This document shows positions 43,762 through 52,842 of a DNA stretch of 64,000 bases, in pieces. The stretch covers positions 1 through 64,000 of the forward strand of contig QQUF01000040.1 in the NCBI GenBank assembly GCA_008501735.1, given 5' to 3'. Within the stretch, counting starts at the first letter, position 1. Each line of letters starts with the position of its first letter. Made by a program: the position numbers and the translations under genes. This DNA comes from Calditrichota bacterium (lineage in GTDB: Bacteria > CLD3). The notes under the pieces were generated by a model that saw only the letters and a list, made by a program, of their open reading frames with translations, made no database searches and was not told the DNA's origin.

Positions 43762-44142
43762 ATGCAAAAAATTTTCTTATTAATATTTTTTGTTTGTTTC
43801 CTCTCTTGTTCTATTGAGGAAAGCTATAACGAAAATTTGGATGGCAATCCCAAAAGTGAAATGGTGTTTGATAAAGCAAAATGGCAAATCAAAGAAGGAA
43901 ACGATTACCTATACAGAGATAAAATGGTGAATGACATTGTTTACAATTATACAATAAGAACTTTAGATAAAAATAAGATTTTAGCTCTACTCGGAGAACC
44001 TTCCTATTACAGGGAAAACAAAAACTTCCTTTATTATTTGATAACTGAAAAAAGCCTTGGACCTTGGACTTTACATACAAAAACTATGGTGATAAAACTT
44101 TTAGAAAACAATTCGGTAGATTGGATAAAAATTCACGAGTAA
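43762..44142 (+). CDS. Small lipoprotein, BamE-like
   Basis: The 126-residue protein has a lipoprotein signal (FVCFLSCS, Cys about 16). It continues KWQIKEGNDYLYRDKMVNDI, then KNKILALLGEPSYYRENKN and a C-terminal strand. The pattern of an R-x-x-M helix, then a (K/E)-I-x-x-L-L-G-x-P turn, is that of BamE/SmpA-like small lipoproteins in this phylum, whose function is unknown. It stands 26 bases after the small membrane protein gene. Confidence 0.6.
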   Translation: MQKIFLLIFFVCFLSCSIEESYNENLDGNPKSEMVFDKAKWQIKEGNDYLYRDKMVNDIVYNYTIRTLDKNKILALLGEPSYYRENKNFLYYLITEKSLGPWTLHTKTMVIKLLENNSVDWIKIHE

Positions 44143-44179
44143 AATCTTAGAACAAAAAAATTATTTTGGAAAAACTCTA

Positions 44180-44980
44180 ATGAACAACGCAGACAACTAC
44201 AAAGAAATAAATAAAAATTCGTGGAATCAAAGAGTCGATGTGCATTTTGATTCTGCAAATTACGACAATGAGTCTTTCATTAAAGGCAGAAATGCTTTAA
44301 ATGAAATCGAACTTGAGTTGCTCGGAGACATCAAAGAAAAATCAATTCTGCATCTTCAATGTCATTTTGGACAAGACACAATTTCACTAAATCGTCTTGG
44401 TGCAAAAGTAACAGGAATTGACTTTTCCGATAAAGCGATTGCCAAAGCTAAAGAATTGGCTCAAACTGTAAATTCCGATACAAAATTCATTTTGTCTGAC
44501 GTTTACGAATTGCCTAAAAATTTAGACGAAAAATTCGACATCGTTTTCACAAGTTACGGAACAATTGGTTGGCTTCCTGACCTTGACAAATGGGCGAAAG
44601 TAGTGTCTCATTTTTTGAAGCCAAACGGCAAATTTGTGTTTGCAGAATTTCACCCTGTCGTTTGGATGTTCGATGACAATTTTCAAGAACTTAAATACAG
44701 CTACTTCAATAAAGAAGCAATTGTCGAAACGGAAGAAGGAACTTACGCAGACCGAAACGCTCCGCTTACTTTAACTTCAGTTGGTTGGAATCACGATTTG
44801 AGTGAAGTCTTGAACAGCCTAATTAAAAATGGACTTGAGATTAATTCTTTCAATGAATTCGATTACTCACCTCACAATTGCTTTCTTGAGACAGTTGAAA
44901 TTGCTCCAAGCAAGTACCGAATCAAACATTTAGAAGACAAAATCCCAATGGTTTATTCGATTTTAGCAACAAAGAAATAG
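44180..44980 (+). CDS. SAM-dependent methyltransferase, class I
   Basis: The 266-residue enzyme has motif I as LHLQCHFGQDTISLNRLGAK, motif II GIDFSDKAIAKAKEL and motif IV as FDIVFTSYGTIGWLPD. The LQCHFGQDT form of motif I is typical of a subgroup of small-molecule methyltransferases. The substrate cannot be told. It stands at the end of the accessory block and may be a resident gene rather than part of it. Confidence 0.82.
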   Translation: MNNADNYKEINKNSWNQRVDVHFDSANYDNESFIKGRNALNEIELELLGDIKEKSILHLQCHFGQDTISLNRLGAKVTGIDFSDKAIAKAKELAQTVNSDTKFILSDVYELPKNLDEKFDIVFTSYGTIGWLPDLDKWAKVVSHFLKPNGKFVFAEFHPVVWMFDDNFQELKYSYFNKEAIVETEEGTYADRNAPLTLTSVGWNHDLSEVLNSLIKNGLEINSFNEFDYSPHNCFLETVEIAPSKYRIKHLEDKIPMVYSILATKK

Positions 44981-45287
44981 TTTTATTAAAATCTAGTAGA
45001 ATTAAGAACACAAGAAGTATTGACTAGAAAATTTACTCCATAAATTACCTAAAGCATTTCTTTCTTAAAACTGACCAAAATTTTCGCCTTTGGAAGGAGA
45101 GAACAGAAAAAAAATCAAGCGAAGCGTTAGAACTTTTTTCAGGTCTGCTTAAACAAACGTCAAATTTTGAGACAGGCTAAAATTCACGACTTTGAGTAAA
45201 ATCAATTAGTCATTAATTCACTTTTATTAAATGCAAATTCTTAATATTTTTAGGCGACCTTTTAATTTTGAAAAATAAGGAAAATTA
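44981..45287. other. Intergenic region with a degenerate heptamer repeat
   Basis: The 307 bases before ribBA hold no gene. At 45203-45230 units CAATTAG, TCATTAA, TTCACTT and TTATTAA repeat at 7 bp. I looked for an FMN riboswitch here and did not find its conserved stems. The remainder is plain AT-rich sequence with no clear terminator. Confidence 0.55.
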
Positions 45288-46505
45288 ATGAGCAATTTTG
45301 AAACAATAGAAAAAGCAATTGAAGCCTACAAAAACGGCGAATTTTTAATCGTAACTGACGATGAGAATCGTGAAAATGAAGGCGACTTTTTCATCGCCGC
45401 AGAAAAAATTACACCTGAAGCGGTGAATTTTATGGTTACTCACGGAAGAGGAATGGTTTGTGTTTGCATCACTCCTGAAAGAGCCAAAGAACTTGAACTC
45501 GAACAAATGACTCAAGTAAACACAGCACTTCACGAAACTTCTTTTACCATTTCAGTGGATTACGTTCACGGAACAACAACTGGAATTTCTGCTTCTGACA
45601 GGGCAAAGACAATTATGGCTTTTGTTGACAAAAATGCAAAACCTTCTGACCTTGCTCGTCCCGGACACATTCACCCGATTGTTGCAAGAAAAGGCGGAAT
45701 TTTGCAAAGAGCAGGACACACAGAAGCAGTCGTTGATTTAGCAAAACTTGCAGGCTTTCAGCCTTGTGGCGTTTTATGCGAAATCTTGAATGAAGATGGA
45801 ACAATGGCAAGAACTCCTGAACTCAAAGAAATGGCTAAGAAGCTCGGAATCAAAATGATTACAATTGCAGACTTGATTGCTTACAGACAAGCACGAGAAA
45901 AGTTGATTGTAAGAGAAGTCGAAACAGTTCTTCCGACTCAGTACGGAGAGTTCAAACTTTTTGCTTACTCAACAACAATTGATGACAAAAACCATCTTGC
46001 AATTGTTAAAGGAAATATTGACTCTAACTCACCAACTTTAGTTCGTGTTCATTCTGAATGTCTCACAGGAGATACTTTACATTCTTTGCGTTGCGATTGT
46101 GGTTCACAACTTGCTTCTGCGATGAAGCAAATTTCAGAAGTAGAAAGTGGAGTAATTGTTTATATGCGACAAGAGGGACGTGGAATCGGATTGGTGAACA
46201 AACTCAAAGCGTACGCCCTGCAAGACAAAGGTTTTGATACTGTTGAAGCAAACAAGAAACTTGGTTTCAAAGCAGACTTGAGAGAATACGGAATCGGAGC
46301 TCAGATTTTGAAAGATGTTGGTGTTGGGAAAATGAAAATCTTAACTAACAACCCTAAAAAAATTGTTGGGCTTGACAAATACGAGTTAGAAGTCGTTGAA
46401 AGAGTTCCTCTTGAAATTGACCCAAATCAAGTCAATGAAAATTACCTTAAAACAAAAAGAGATAAGTTAGGTCATTTAATTCTCACTAAAGGTTCAGCCG
46501 AGTAA
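45288..46505 (+). CDS. ribBA: Riboflavin synthesis protein RibBA
   Basis: The 405-residue bifunctional enzyme carries two domains. The first (about 1-205) is 3,4-dihydroxy-2-butanone 4-phosphate synthase with [11 protein letters not shown] and GRPGH-like [10 protein letters not shown] motifs. The second (about 206-400) is GTP cyclohydrolase II with the zinc ligands in [17 protein letters not shown] and the RQEGRGIGL loop. It makes both early precursors of riboflavin. An AAGGAAA lies upstream of the ATG. Other rib genes are not in the window. Confidence 0.97.
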   Translation: MSNFETIEKAIEAYKNGEFLIVTDDENRENEGDFFIAAEKITPEAVNFMVTHGRGMVCVCITPERAKELELEQMTQVNTALHETSFTISVDYVHGTTTGISASDRAKTIMAFVDKNAKPSDLARPGHIHPIVARKGGILQRAGHTEAVVDLAKLAGFQPCGVLCEILNEDGTMARTPELKEMAKKLGIKMITIADLIAYRQAREKLIVREVETVLPTQYGEFKLFAYSTTIDDKNHLAIVKGNIDSNSPTLVRVHSECLTGDTLHSLRCDCGSQLASAMKQISEVESGVIVYMRQEGRGIGLVNKLKAYALQDKGFDTVEANKKLGFKADLREYGIGAQILKDVGVGKMKILTNNPKKIVGLDKYELEVVERVPLEIDPNQVNENYLKTKRDKLGHLILTKGSAE

Positions 46506-47441
46506 ATGAATTTCAAAGAGAATTGGGAATACAAGGTTCTTTCGATAAGCCTTGCTTTGATGCTTTGGTTTTACGTTGTGCTTTCTGACAACTACAAAAC
46601 CACTGTAGAAATCCCAATTACTCTTACAAATTTAAGACCTGACAAAGTTATTGTTAGCAAAATCCCTAAAGGTGCAGAGTTTATTTTTGAAGGACAGGGA
46701 AGTTCACTTGCCTTTTTGAAATACTTTCGTTCACCTGAAATTGAGCTTGACCTTTCGCCTGTTACTGACTCAATAAGTTTTTCAATGCAAAGTAATTTGC
46801 AAGGAATTCGAGGAGCAGGTTTAATCGGGAAAGTCGAGCCAATCGCAGTTGTTTATCCTGATACAGTTCGAGTAAGACTTGGAAATATTATTACAAAGAA
46901 GATTCCAGTAATCAGTAAAATTGCATTTGAAACTCTTTCGGGAAGAACAGTAATTGGTTTACCAAAAATCAAACCTGATTCGGTTGAGATTCGCGGAACT
47001 GAAATGGCTTGTGCAAAATTTAAAGAGGTTGAAACACAGGAGTTACTACTTACTGAACTATTCAAAGATGTTACTTATAAAGCCCAACTCGAAACTTCAA
47101 ATTTTTCAGAAGTTGAGATATTGCGAAATGAGGTAAGTATCACTGCGGAAATTCAAGAAATTGGTGTTCGTAAATTTTCAGGTGTAGAAATCAAACCAAT
47201 TTTCCCACCAAGCAACAAAGAGATTTATTTTAACCCTTCAAGTGTTGATGTAATTTTGGAAGGCGGAATTGATTACTTAATTTCAATTCCAGAAGATTCG
47301 GTTTACGCAAAATTTGATTTTAGAAGAAATTGGCGTTACGGACAAACCGATTACAAAGTGGAAGTAAATTTACCGCGTTGGGTAACAGGCTTTCAAGTTC
47401 AGCCTGAAGAATTTAGTTTGATAATTAGAGAGAAATTTTAG
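46506..47441 (+). CDS. YbbR-domain membrane-anchored protein
   Basis: The 311-residue protein has an N-terminal membrane helix (SISLALMLWFYVVL) and YbbR-type repeats. Each starts with a short strand and includes a VRL or VEI core (PDTVRVRLGNI, PDSVEIRGTE). YbbR proteins (CdaR in Bacillus) sit in the membrane and regulate the cyclic-di-AMP synthase CdaA, which is not seen here. It begins directly after the ribBA stop (TAAATG), so translation is coupled. Confidence 0.8.
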   Translation: MNFKENWEYKVLSISLALMLWFYVVLSDNYKTTVEIPITLTNLRPDKVIVSKIPKGAEFIFEGQGSSLAFLKYFRSPEIELDLSPVTDSISFSMQSNLQGIRGAGLIGKVEPIAVVYPDTVRVRLGNIITKKIPVISKIAFETLSGRTVIGLPKIKPDSVEIRGTEMACAKFKEVETQELLLTELFKDVTYKAQLETSNFSEVEILRNEVSITAEIQEIGVRKFSGVEIKPIFPPSNKEIYFNPSSVDVILEGGIDYLISIPEDSVYAKFDFRRNWRYGQTDYKVEVNLPRWVTGFQVQPEEFSLIIREKF

Positions 47442-47450
47442 AAAAGAAAA

Positions 47451-47481
47451 GACCTGAAAGGTTTTCAAAACCTTTCAGGTC
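47451..47481. terminator. Bidirectional terminator, 31-bp near-perfect palindrome
   Basis: GACCTGAAAGGTTTT pairs perfectly with its complement around one central base, followed by T-rich sequence on both strands. It lies between the ybbR-like gene (plus) and etfA (minus), so it can end both transcripts. Confidence 0.9.
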
Positions 47482-47489
47482 TTTATTCT

Positions 47490-48455
47490 TTATACTAAAA
47501 CTTTTTTAAGTTCTTCTGTGAGAGTCGGCACAACTTCGAAAGCATCGCCAACGATTCCGTAGTTTGCAACTTTGAAAATCGGAGCATCTGCATCTTTGTT
47601 GATTGCAACAATGAACTTAGAAGAAGACATTCCTGCTAAGTGTTGAATTGCACCTGAAATTGCGATTGCAATGTAAAGAGTAGGAGAAACTGTTTTACCT
47701 GTTTGTCCAACTTGTTCAGAATGTGGTCTCCAGCCTGCATCAACAACTGCTCTTGAAGCTCCAACTGCAGCTCCGAGAACTTCTGCAAGGTTTTCAACAA
47801 TATTGAAGTTCTCTGCTTCTTTGAGTCCACGTCCACCAGAAACAACAATATTTGCTTCTGACAAATCCATTTTTTTACCAGCAGCAGCAACTATGTCTTT
47901 TACAAGTGCTTTTATGTCGCCAGGATTTACATCAACTGATTCAACTGCACCAGCTTTTGCATTTTCTTGAGCAGTAAAAACATTTGGTCTAAGACTTGCA
48001 ACTTGAACATCTGAATTAAATTCAACTTTTGAAATTGATTTTCCAGCATAAACAGGACGTTTTGCAACGAGTTTGCCATCAGCAACATCAAGTTCAGTTA
48101 CATCAGCTGCCAAACCAGCACCAATTTTTGCACAAAGTCTTGGAGCAAGGTCTTTTCCAAGAGCAGTTGCAGAAAGTAAAATAACTGTTGCACTTTGCGA
48201 AGAGACAACGCTTTGAATTGCTTCTGCGTAACCTTCAGTTGAATAATTTTGTAAAGCAGAGTTGTTTCCAACTAAAACTTTGTCAGCACCATATTTTCCG
48301 AGTTCAGAAGCAAGAGAATCAACTCCGTCTCCGAGAAGCAAAGCACAAACTTCTGTTCCTAATTTATCAGCAACGCTTCTGCCTGCTGTGAGTGCTTCGA
48401 ATGTAGTTTTCTTTAATTCGCCGTTTCTGTGTTCAGCTAAAACTAAAACGCTCAT
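47490..48455 (-). CDS. etfA: Electron transfer flavoprotein alpha subunit
   Basis: The 321-residue protein begins VLVLAEHRNGELKKTTFEAL. It contains the FAD-binding motif PTLYIAIAISGAIQHLAGM, then IVAINKDADAPIFKVANYGI and VVPTLTEEL. EtfAB shuttles electrons from acyl-CoA and other dehydrogenases to quinone. It lies 34 bases after etfB. The terminator downstream is bidirectional. Confidence 0.96.
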   Translation of the reverse strand: MSVLVLAEHRNGELKKTTFEALTAGRSVADKLGTEVCALLLGDGVDSLASELGKYGADKVLVGNNSALQNYSTEGYAEAIQSVVSSQSATVILLSATALGKDLAPRLCAKIGAGLAADVTELDVADGKLVAKRPVYAGKSISKVEFNSDVQVASLRPNVFTAQENAKAGAVESVDVNPGDIKALVKDIVAAAGKKMDLSEANIVVSGGRGLKEAENFNIVENLAEVLGAAVGASRAVVDAGWRPHSEQVGQTGKTVSPTLYIAIAISGAIQHLAGMSSSKFIVAINKDADAPIFKVANYGIVGDAFEVVPTLTEELKKVLV

Positions 48456-48489
48456 TTTTTATTTATCTCCAAAAAATTTAATTCTAAAA

Positions 48490-49227
48490 TTAGATTACTT
48501 TTGCTTCGTTTTTGAGGCAATCAATTAATTCTGAAACATCAGCAACAATTTTCCCAGCACTTCTTGCAGGAGGCATTTCCATTTGAGAAACAGTAGATTT
48601 TGAATCGGCAACACCAACTTCAACAGTGTTTACAGGTTTACGTTTTGCTTGCATAATTCCACGCATATTTGGGTAACGAGGTTCGTTCAACCCTTTTTGG
48701 GCAGAAATTACAGCAGGGAGTGAAAATTCTACGATTTCTTTTCCGCCTTCAACTTCTCTTTCAGCTTTCCCGTTTGAACCGTCAATTTCAAGTCCAACAA
48801 CAACAGAAACAGAAGGAACTCCAAGGAATTCTCCGACCATTTGTGGAACTGCAGAAGAGTCATCATCAACAGCTTGTTTTCCGAAAAGAACTAAGTCGTA
48901 AGAGTTTTTACCGATTTCGTCAGCGAGAGCTTTTGCAGTTGCGTAAGAATCACCAGTCCAGTTATCGGATTTCAAATGAATTGCAGAGTCGGCACCCATT
49001 GCAAGAGCAGTTCTGAGCGAAGAAACAGAGTTATCAGCACCAAGTGTAACAACAGTAACTTTTCCACCTTGAGCTTCTTTTAATTTGAGAGCTTCTTCGA
49101 CAGCTATTTCGTCATAAGGGTTTAAGACAAAGCTTATATCCGAAGTATCTATTCCATTACCATCTGAGTTAATTTTTATCCTTGAAGCGGTGTCAGGAAC
49201 GTGCTTCACACAAACAATTATTTCCAT
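48490..49227 (-). CDS. etfB: Electron transfer flavoprotein beta subunit
   Basis: The 245-residue protein shows CVKHVPDTASRIKI, FVLNPYDEIAVEEALKLKE and VTLGADNSVSSLRTALAMGAD. The C-terminal recognition loop AQKGLNEPRYPNMRGIMQAK is also present. It binds AMP and forms the heterodimer with EtfA. A GAG-type ribosome binding site precedes the ATG. It is the first gene of the etfBA pair, with a 288-base gap before mrp. Confidence 0.96.
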   Translation of the reverse strand: MEIIVCVKHVPDTASRIKINSDGNGIDTSDISFVLNPYDEIAVEEALKLKEAQGGKVTVVTLGADNSVSSLRTALAMGADSAIHLKSDNWTGDSYATAKALADEIGKNSYDLVLFGKQAVDDDSSAVPQMVGEFLGVPSVSVVVGLEIDGSNGKAEREVEGGKEIVEFSLPAVISAQKGLNEPRYPNMRGIMQAKRKPVNTVEVGVADSKSTVSQMEMPPARSAGKIVADVSELIDCLKNEAKVI

Positions 49228-49447
49228 TTTAGTTTACTCCTAAATGGTTAGTTAATTTATGATTAAACTTATTATTGTAGTAAAAATAAAAAGCTAAGAA
49301 ATTTATAATTTTTTCTTCAAAAAGTCAATTGAAGATTCGAACCTAAAATTTGAAAATAATTCTAAGTTTTTCTGAAATTTGGCAACAATGATTTTTATAT
49401 TCACGGACTTTCAGTAATGTAAATTTTGGTTTACTAAAATTGATTAG

Positions 49448-49480
49448 AGCGTAAGACTCACATTAAATGTGAATTCCGCT
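49448..49480. repeat. Imperfect palindrome between etfB and mrp
   Basis: AGCG/CGCT form the outer stem and CACAT/ATGTG the inner one. The core (ACTCACATTAAATGTGAATT) recalls the palindrome at 25881-25911 (CTGACTTCAAGTCAGAAT), with partly covarying bases. It precedes the mrp gene, so it might be regulatory or dispersed. Confidence 0.5.
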
Positions 49481-49515
49481 TTTTATTTAACAGAAAAATA
49501 TAAAAAGGCTCAAAA

Positions 49516-50613
49516 ATGGTCAGTAAAGATTTTGTTTTAGAACAATTAAAAAATATAAATTATCCTGGTTTTTCAAGAGACATCGTTTCTTTTGGTTTGG
49601 TAAAAGACCTCTTTGTCGGAGAAGGTGAAGTTCACTTTAAAATGGATTCAGCAAAGTCAAGCCAAGAAAATTTGGCAAAAATCAAAGTAGAAGCTGAAAA
49701 ATTACTCAGAAGTTTAGATGGTGTTAATGACGTAAAAATTTCATTCCAAATTAAACAAGCTAAGAAAGAACCAACTCACGGAACAGGTGAAGTCGGACCT
49801 CACGGAGTCAGTCGCGAAAATCCAATCGCCCCAGGAGTTAAGTATAAAATTGCAGTTGCAAGTGGAAAAGGTGGAGTCGGGAAGTCAACTACAAGTGTAA
49901 ACCTTGCACTTGCTCTCAAAAAATTAGGATTTTCAGTTGCGGTTTTTGATTCTGACATTTACGGACCGAGCATTGCCAGAATGCTAAAAGTCGAAGGTCA
50001 AAAAGCCAAAAGTATTGACGGCAAAAATATGGAAGCTCTCGAAAATTATGGAATCAAAACGATTTCGATGGCAAATTTTGCAGGAGCAGGAAATGCTTTG
50101 ATTTGGCGAGGTCCAATGATTCAGAAAGCAATTGAACAATTTTTAAGAGATGTGCAGTGGGGCGAACTTGATTTTATGATTATTGATTTACCTCCCGGAA
50201 CAGGCGACGCACAACTTACTTTTTCACAAACTGTTGACCTTCAAGGAGCAATGATTGTAACGACACCGCAAAATGTAGCTCTTCGAGATGCTTACAAAGG
50301 AGTTGCAATGTTCAAGCAAGTGAATGTTCCGATTATGGGAATTGTCGAAAATATGAGTTACTACGAATGTTCAAAATGTGGCGAAAAAACTCACATTTTT
50401 AGTCACGGCGGTGGAAAAGATGCAGCAGAAGAATTGGAAGTTCCTTTCCTTGGTGAAATTCCAATCGAAACAAAAATTCGAGTTGGCGGAGATGAAGGAG
50501 TTCCAATTTTAATCTCAGAACCAGAATCATCAGTTTCGCAAGAATACATCAAAATTGCCAAAAAACTTGTCGGCACGATTCAAGACAAAGACCTTTTAGC
50601 AAAAATGCAGTAG
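49516..50613 (+). CDS. mrp: Mrp/ApbC-family iron-sulfur cluster carrier ATPase
   Basis: The 365-residue protein has an N-terminal MIP18/DUF59 domain (residues about 1-85). A deviant Walker P-loop ASGKGGVGKSTTSVNLA follows. The CxxC motif (YYECSKCGE) binds a bridging cluster in the dimer. MIDLPPGTGD and GPSIARML are further typical motifs. It hands Fe-S clusters to target proteins. It converges on the glycosyltransferase gene with a five-base gap. Confidence 0.95.
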   Translation: MVSKDFVLEQLKNINYPGFSRDIVSFGLVKDLFVGEGEVHFKMDSAKSSQENLAKIKVEAEKLLRSLDGVNDVKISFQIKQAKKEPTHGTGEVGPHGVSRENPIAPGVKYKIAVASGKGGVGKSTTSVNLALALKKLGFSVAVFDSDIYGPSIARMLKVEGQKAKSIDGKNMEALENYGIKTISMANFAGAGNALIWRGPMIQKAIEQFLRDVQWGELDFMIIDLPPGTGDAQLTFSQTVDLQGAMIVTTPQNVALRDAYKGVAMFKQVNVPIMGIVENMSYYECSKCGEKTHIFSHGGGKDAAEELEVPFLGEIPIETKIRVGGDEGVPILISEPESSVSQEYIKIAKKLVGTIQDKDLLAKMQ

Positions 50614-50618
50614 AAAAA

Positions 50619-51770
50619 TCAGGACTTTTTCTTAGCTTCAAATTTCTGCTCCTTCCACTCGAATTTTAAGAATTGTCCAAGTAGTCCAAGAATTGTTACG
50701 TAAGGAATGTGAAGCAATTCCATCAGCGGAAAAATTGGAATTAATTTCCAACTTTTCCAATTTGAAATTCCCCAAAAAATTACTAAAAACTCTATGAGTG
50801 TTTTTGTGAAAAAAATTCCTAAAATTGCTTCTAATTTTACAAAACCTGAAAACCATAAAATCGGTGAGATAAAAAGTAAAAAATTAAAAAGGTAAACACT
50901 TCCAAGCAAAATTTTGGTTTTTAAAGTGTAACTTTTACCTTTTGAAGCGTGTCTGATTCTTTGGTTAAAAAATGCTTTTGCAGAATTTGGTGGGCTTGTT
51001 AAAACAGAACTTTCAGGACAAAAAACAATCTTCCAATTCGTCAAATCTCTTACCAAATGCAAAAATAAATCGTCGTCTCCTGAAATGAATTTTGCGATTT
51101 TGCTAAAACCTCCGACTTCTTCAAATACCTCTTTTCTGTAAGCCAAATTTCTGCCCGAACAAGTCATCGGAAACCCGAGGGCGATTGTTCCTGCGTTCAC
51201 ACAAGCAAGGCTCAATGTGTCAAGTTCTGCCAAAAGAGAAAAAAGTCCTTTTCCTTTTGAAGGAGAATAACCCGTTACAAGTCCGACTTTCGGTGTGAAG
51301 TAATTTAAAGTTTTTTCAATCCAATCTTTTTCAGGAATGCAGTCGGCATCAGTGAAAAGCAAAATTTCTCCTTTTGACTCAGAAATTCCAAGACTCAAGG
51401 CATTTTTTTTCGGAGCCATTTCTAACTTTGAGTTTTTGTCAACAGTTAGGAATTTTAGTTTTGCAAAAATCTTTGAGAATTTTTCAAGAACCGCTAAAGT
51501 CCCATCTTCTGACCTGTCATCAACGATGATTAATTCAAAATTTTGGTAAGATTGGTTTTTTAAAGAATCAATCAAAAAGGGGAGGTTCTGTTCTTCATTT
51601 CTTGCTGCAACAATTACACTAATAAACTCATTTGTTTTTCTTGGCTTAGCTCTTCGGACTTTCAAAATTCCTACCAAAAGCCCAAAAACTAACAAACAGT
51701 AAATAATAAGTAATGAACAATAAACAATTAACAATGGAGAATTGCTATAAATTTGAAAAATTGCTTCCAA
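50619..51770 (-). CDS. Family 2 glycosyltransferase, membrane-bound
   Basis: The 383-residue enzyme has an N-terminal membrane helix (residues about 11-35), then a GT-A domain. Motifs are ISVIVAARNEEQNLPFLI, LIIVDDRSEDGT, LFTDADCIPEKDW and SGDDDLFLHL, ending with QRIRHASKG. Two to three membrane helices close it. It builds a polysaccharide or glycolipid, with the sugar unknown. Codons 11-27, the first helix, consist of seven degenerate heptamer repeats, giving an internal seven-residue repeat (LLIVYCS and LLIIYCL). Confidence 0.85.
   Translation of the reverse strand: MEAIFQIYSNSPLLIVYCSLLIIYCLLVFGLLVGILKVRRAKPRKTNEFISVIVAARNEEQNLPFLIDSLKNQSYQNFELIIVDDRSEDGTLAVLEKFSKIFAKLKFLTVDKNSKLEMAPKKNALSLGISESKGEILLFTDADCIPEKDWIEKTLNYFTPKVGLVTGYSPSKGKGLFSLLAELDTLSLACVNAGTIALGFPMTCSGRNLAYRKEVFEEVGGFSKIAKFISGDDDLFLHLVRDLTNWKIVFCPESSVLTSPPNSAKAFFNQRIRHASKGKSYTLKTKILLGSVYLFNFLLFISPILWFSGFVKLEAILGIFFTKTLIEFLVIFWGISNWKSWKLIPIFPLMELLHIPYVTILGLLGQFLKFEWKEQKFEAKKKS
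51691..51739. repeat. Seven degenerate heptamer repeats inside the glycosyltransferase gene
   Basis: On the coding strand units CCATTGT, TAATTGT, TTATTGT, TCATTAC, TTATTAT, TTACTGT and TTGTTAG follow at 7-bp spacing. Their core is nnATTnn as at the other loci. Three units equal seven codons, so the repeat produces a seven-residue period in a hydrophobic helix. Confidence 0.75.
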
Positions 51771-51828
51771 GAATTAAACTTTAGAGTTTTTGGTTAACAA
51801 AATATTTTTCGCTATTCACAGGTTATTT

Positions 51829-52767
51829 TTAAAGAACTTTTAGGTTCTTGAGCATTCCTTCAGTCATTCCGTCAAGGTCAAATTCGTGTTTCCAGTTCCA
51901 CTCATTTCTTGCACAAGAATCATCAATTGATTGTGGCCAAGAAGCAGCAATTTTGTCTCTGTGGTCAGGAACAAATTCAAACTCGAAACTTGGAAGGTAT
52001 TTTTTAACTGATTCGGCAATTTCCAAAGCAGAGCAAGAAAATGCTGCAAGATTGAATGAGCGGTGTTTCAAATTCTTTTGAGGTGCTTCCGATAACTCTA
52101 CTATTGAACGAAGAGCGTCAGGCATAAACATAAAAGGTAAAATTGTTTCGGGGCTAACAAAGCAAGTACTTTTTGTTCTTGTTGCTGCGTCGAAATAAAA
52201 TCCGTTTGCGTAGTCGGTTGTTCCTCCACCAGGTTTGACATCAGAAGAAATAATTCCAGGATAACGAAGTGTTCTGAAATCAATTCCGTAAACTTGTGCG
52301 TAGTATTCGCCGAGTAATTCAATTGAAACTTTTGTGATTCCGTACATTGTGTTCGGTCGCATTACTGTTTCGTTTGGAGTGTTCTGTTTTGGAGTTTCAG
52401 GACCAAAAACTGCGATTGTTGATGGAACGATTACTTGGGGAAGTTCAAATTCACGAGCAAGTTCGAGAATGTTCCGAGTTCCAAGTAAATTTACGTTAAA
52501 TGCAGTTTGTGGGATTTTTTCGCCTGTTGCAGAAAGAATTGCTGCCATATGAAAAATTTTTGTAGGCTTGAACTTCGTGAAAACTGCTTTGAGTGATTCG
52601 TAACTTGTAACGTCAAGGATTTCCCAAGGACCAATTTCTTGTACGTGAAAATTTGGAACTTGAACATCAGTTAGAACGACATTCTCATTACCGTATTTTT
52701 GTCTTAAAAGTGCGACCAATTCAGAACCGATTTGTCCGCAACCGCCTGTAACTATGATTTTTTCCAT
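51829..52767 (-). CDS. NAD-dependent L-threonine 3-dehydrogenase (epimerase-fold)
   Basis: The 312-residue short-chain dehydrogenase has the Rossmann motif IIVTGGCGQIGSEL, the catalytic Tyr and Lys in YGITKVSIELLGEYYA, and the PSTIAVFGP Ser/Thr site. The typical LRYPGIISSDVKPGGGTTDY segment identifies the threonine dehydrogenase branch of the extended SDRs. It oxidises threonine to 2-amino-3-ketobutyrate. A threonine aldolase gene lies at the right edge of the window, so threonine breakdown may be covered twice. Confidence 0.88.
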   Translation of the reverse strand: MEKIIVTGGCGQIGSELVALLRQKYGNENVVLTDVQVPNFHVQEIGPWEILDVTSYESLKAVFTKFKPTKIFHMAAILSATGEKIPQTAFNVNLLGTRNILELAREFELPQVIVPSTIAVFGPETPKQNTPNETVMRPNTMYGITKVSIELLGEYYAQVYGIDFRTLRYPGIISSDVKPGGGTTDYANGFYFDAATRTKSTCFVSPETILPFMFMPDALRSIVELSEAPQKNLKHRSFNLAAFSCSALEIAESVKKYLPSFEFEFVPDHRDKIAASWPQSIDDSCARNEWNWKHEFDLDGMTEGMLKNLKVL

Positions 52768-52802
52768 TTTGCCTAAAAATTAATTTTGTAAGGAGTTTAA
52801 AC

Positions 52803-52831
52803 AAAAAAAGGCGAGAATTAAATTTCTCGCC
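52803..52831 (-). terminator. Rho-independent terminator
   Basis: On the minus strand GGCGAGAAATTTAATTCTCGCC forms a GGCGAGAA/TTCTCGCC stem and is followed by seven T residues. It lies just after the EF-G-like gene. Confidence 0.9.
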
Positions 52832-52842
52832 CTGAAATATTT

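Noticed and set aside
44981-45287. FMN riboswitch upstream of ribBA
   Set aside because: None of the conserved FMN aptamer elements (AGGGTG...CCGGCGGT...GACGGT type stems) is present.
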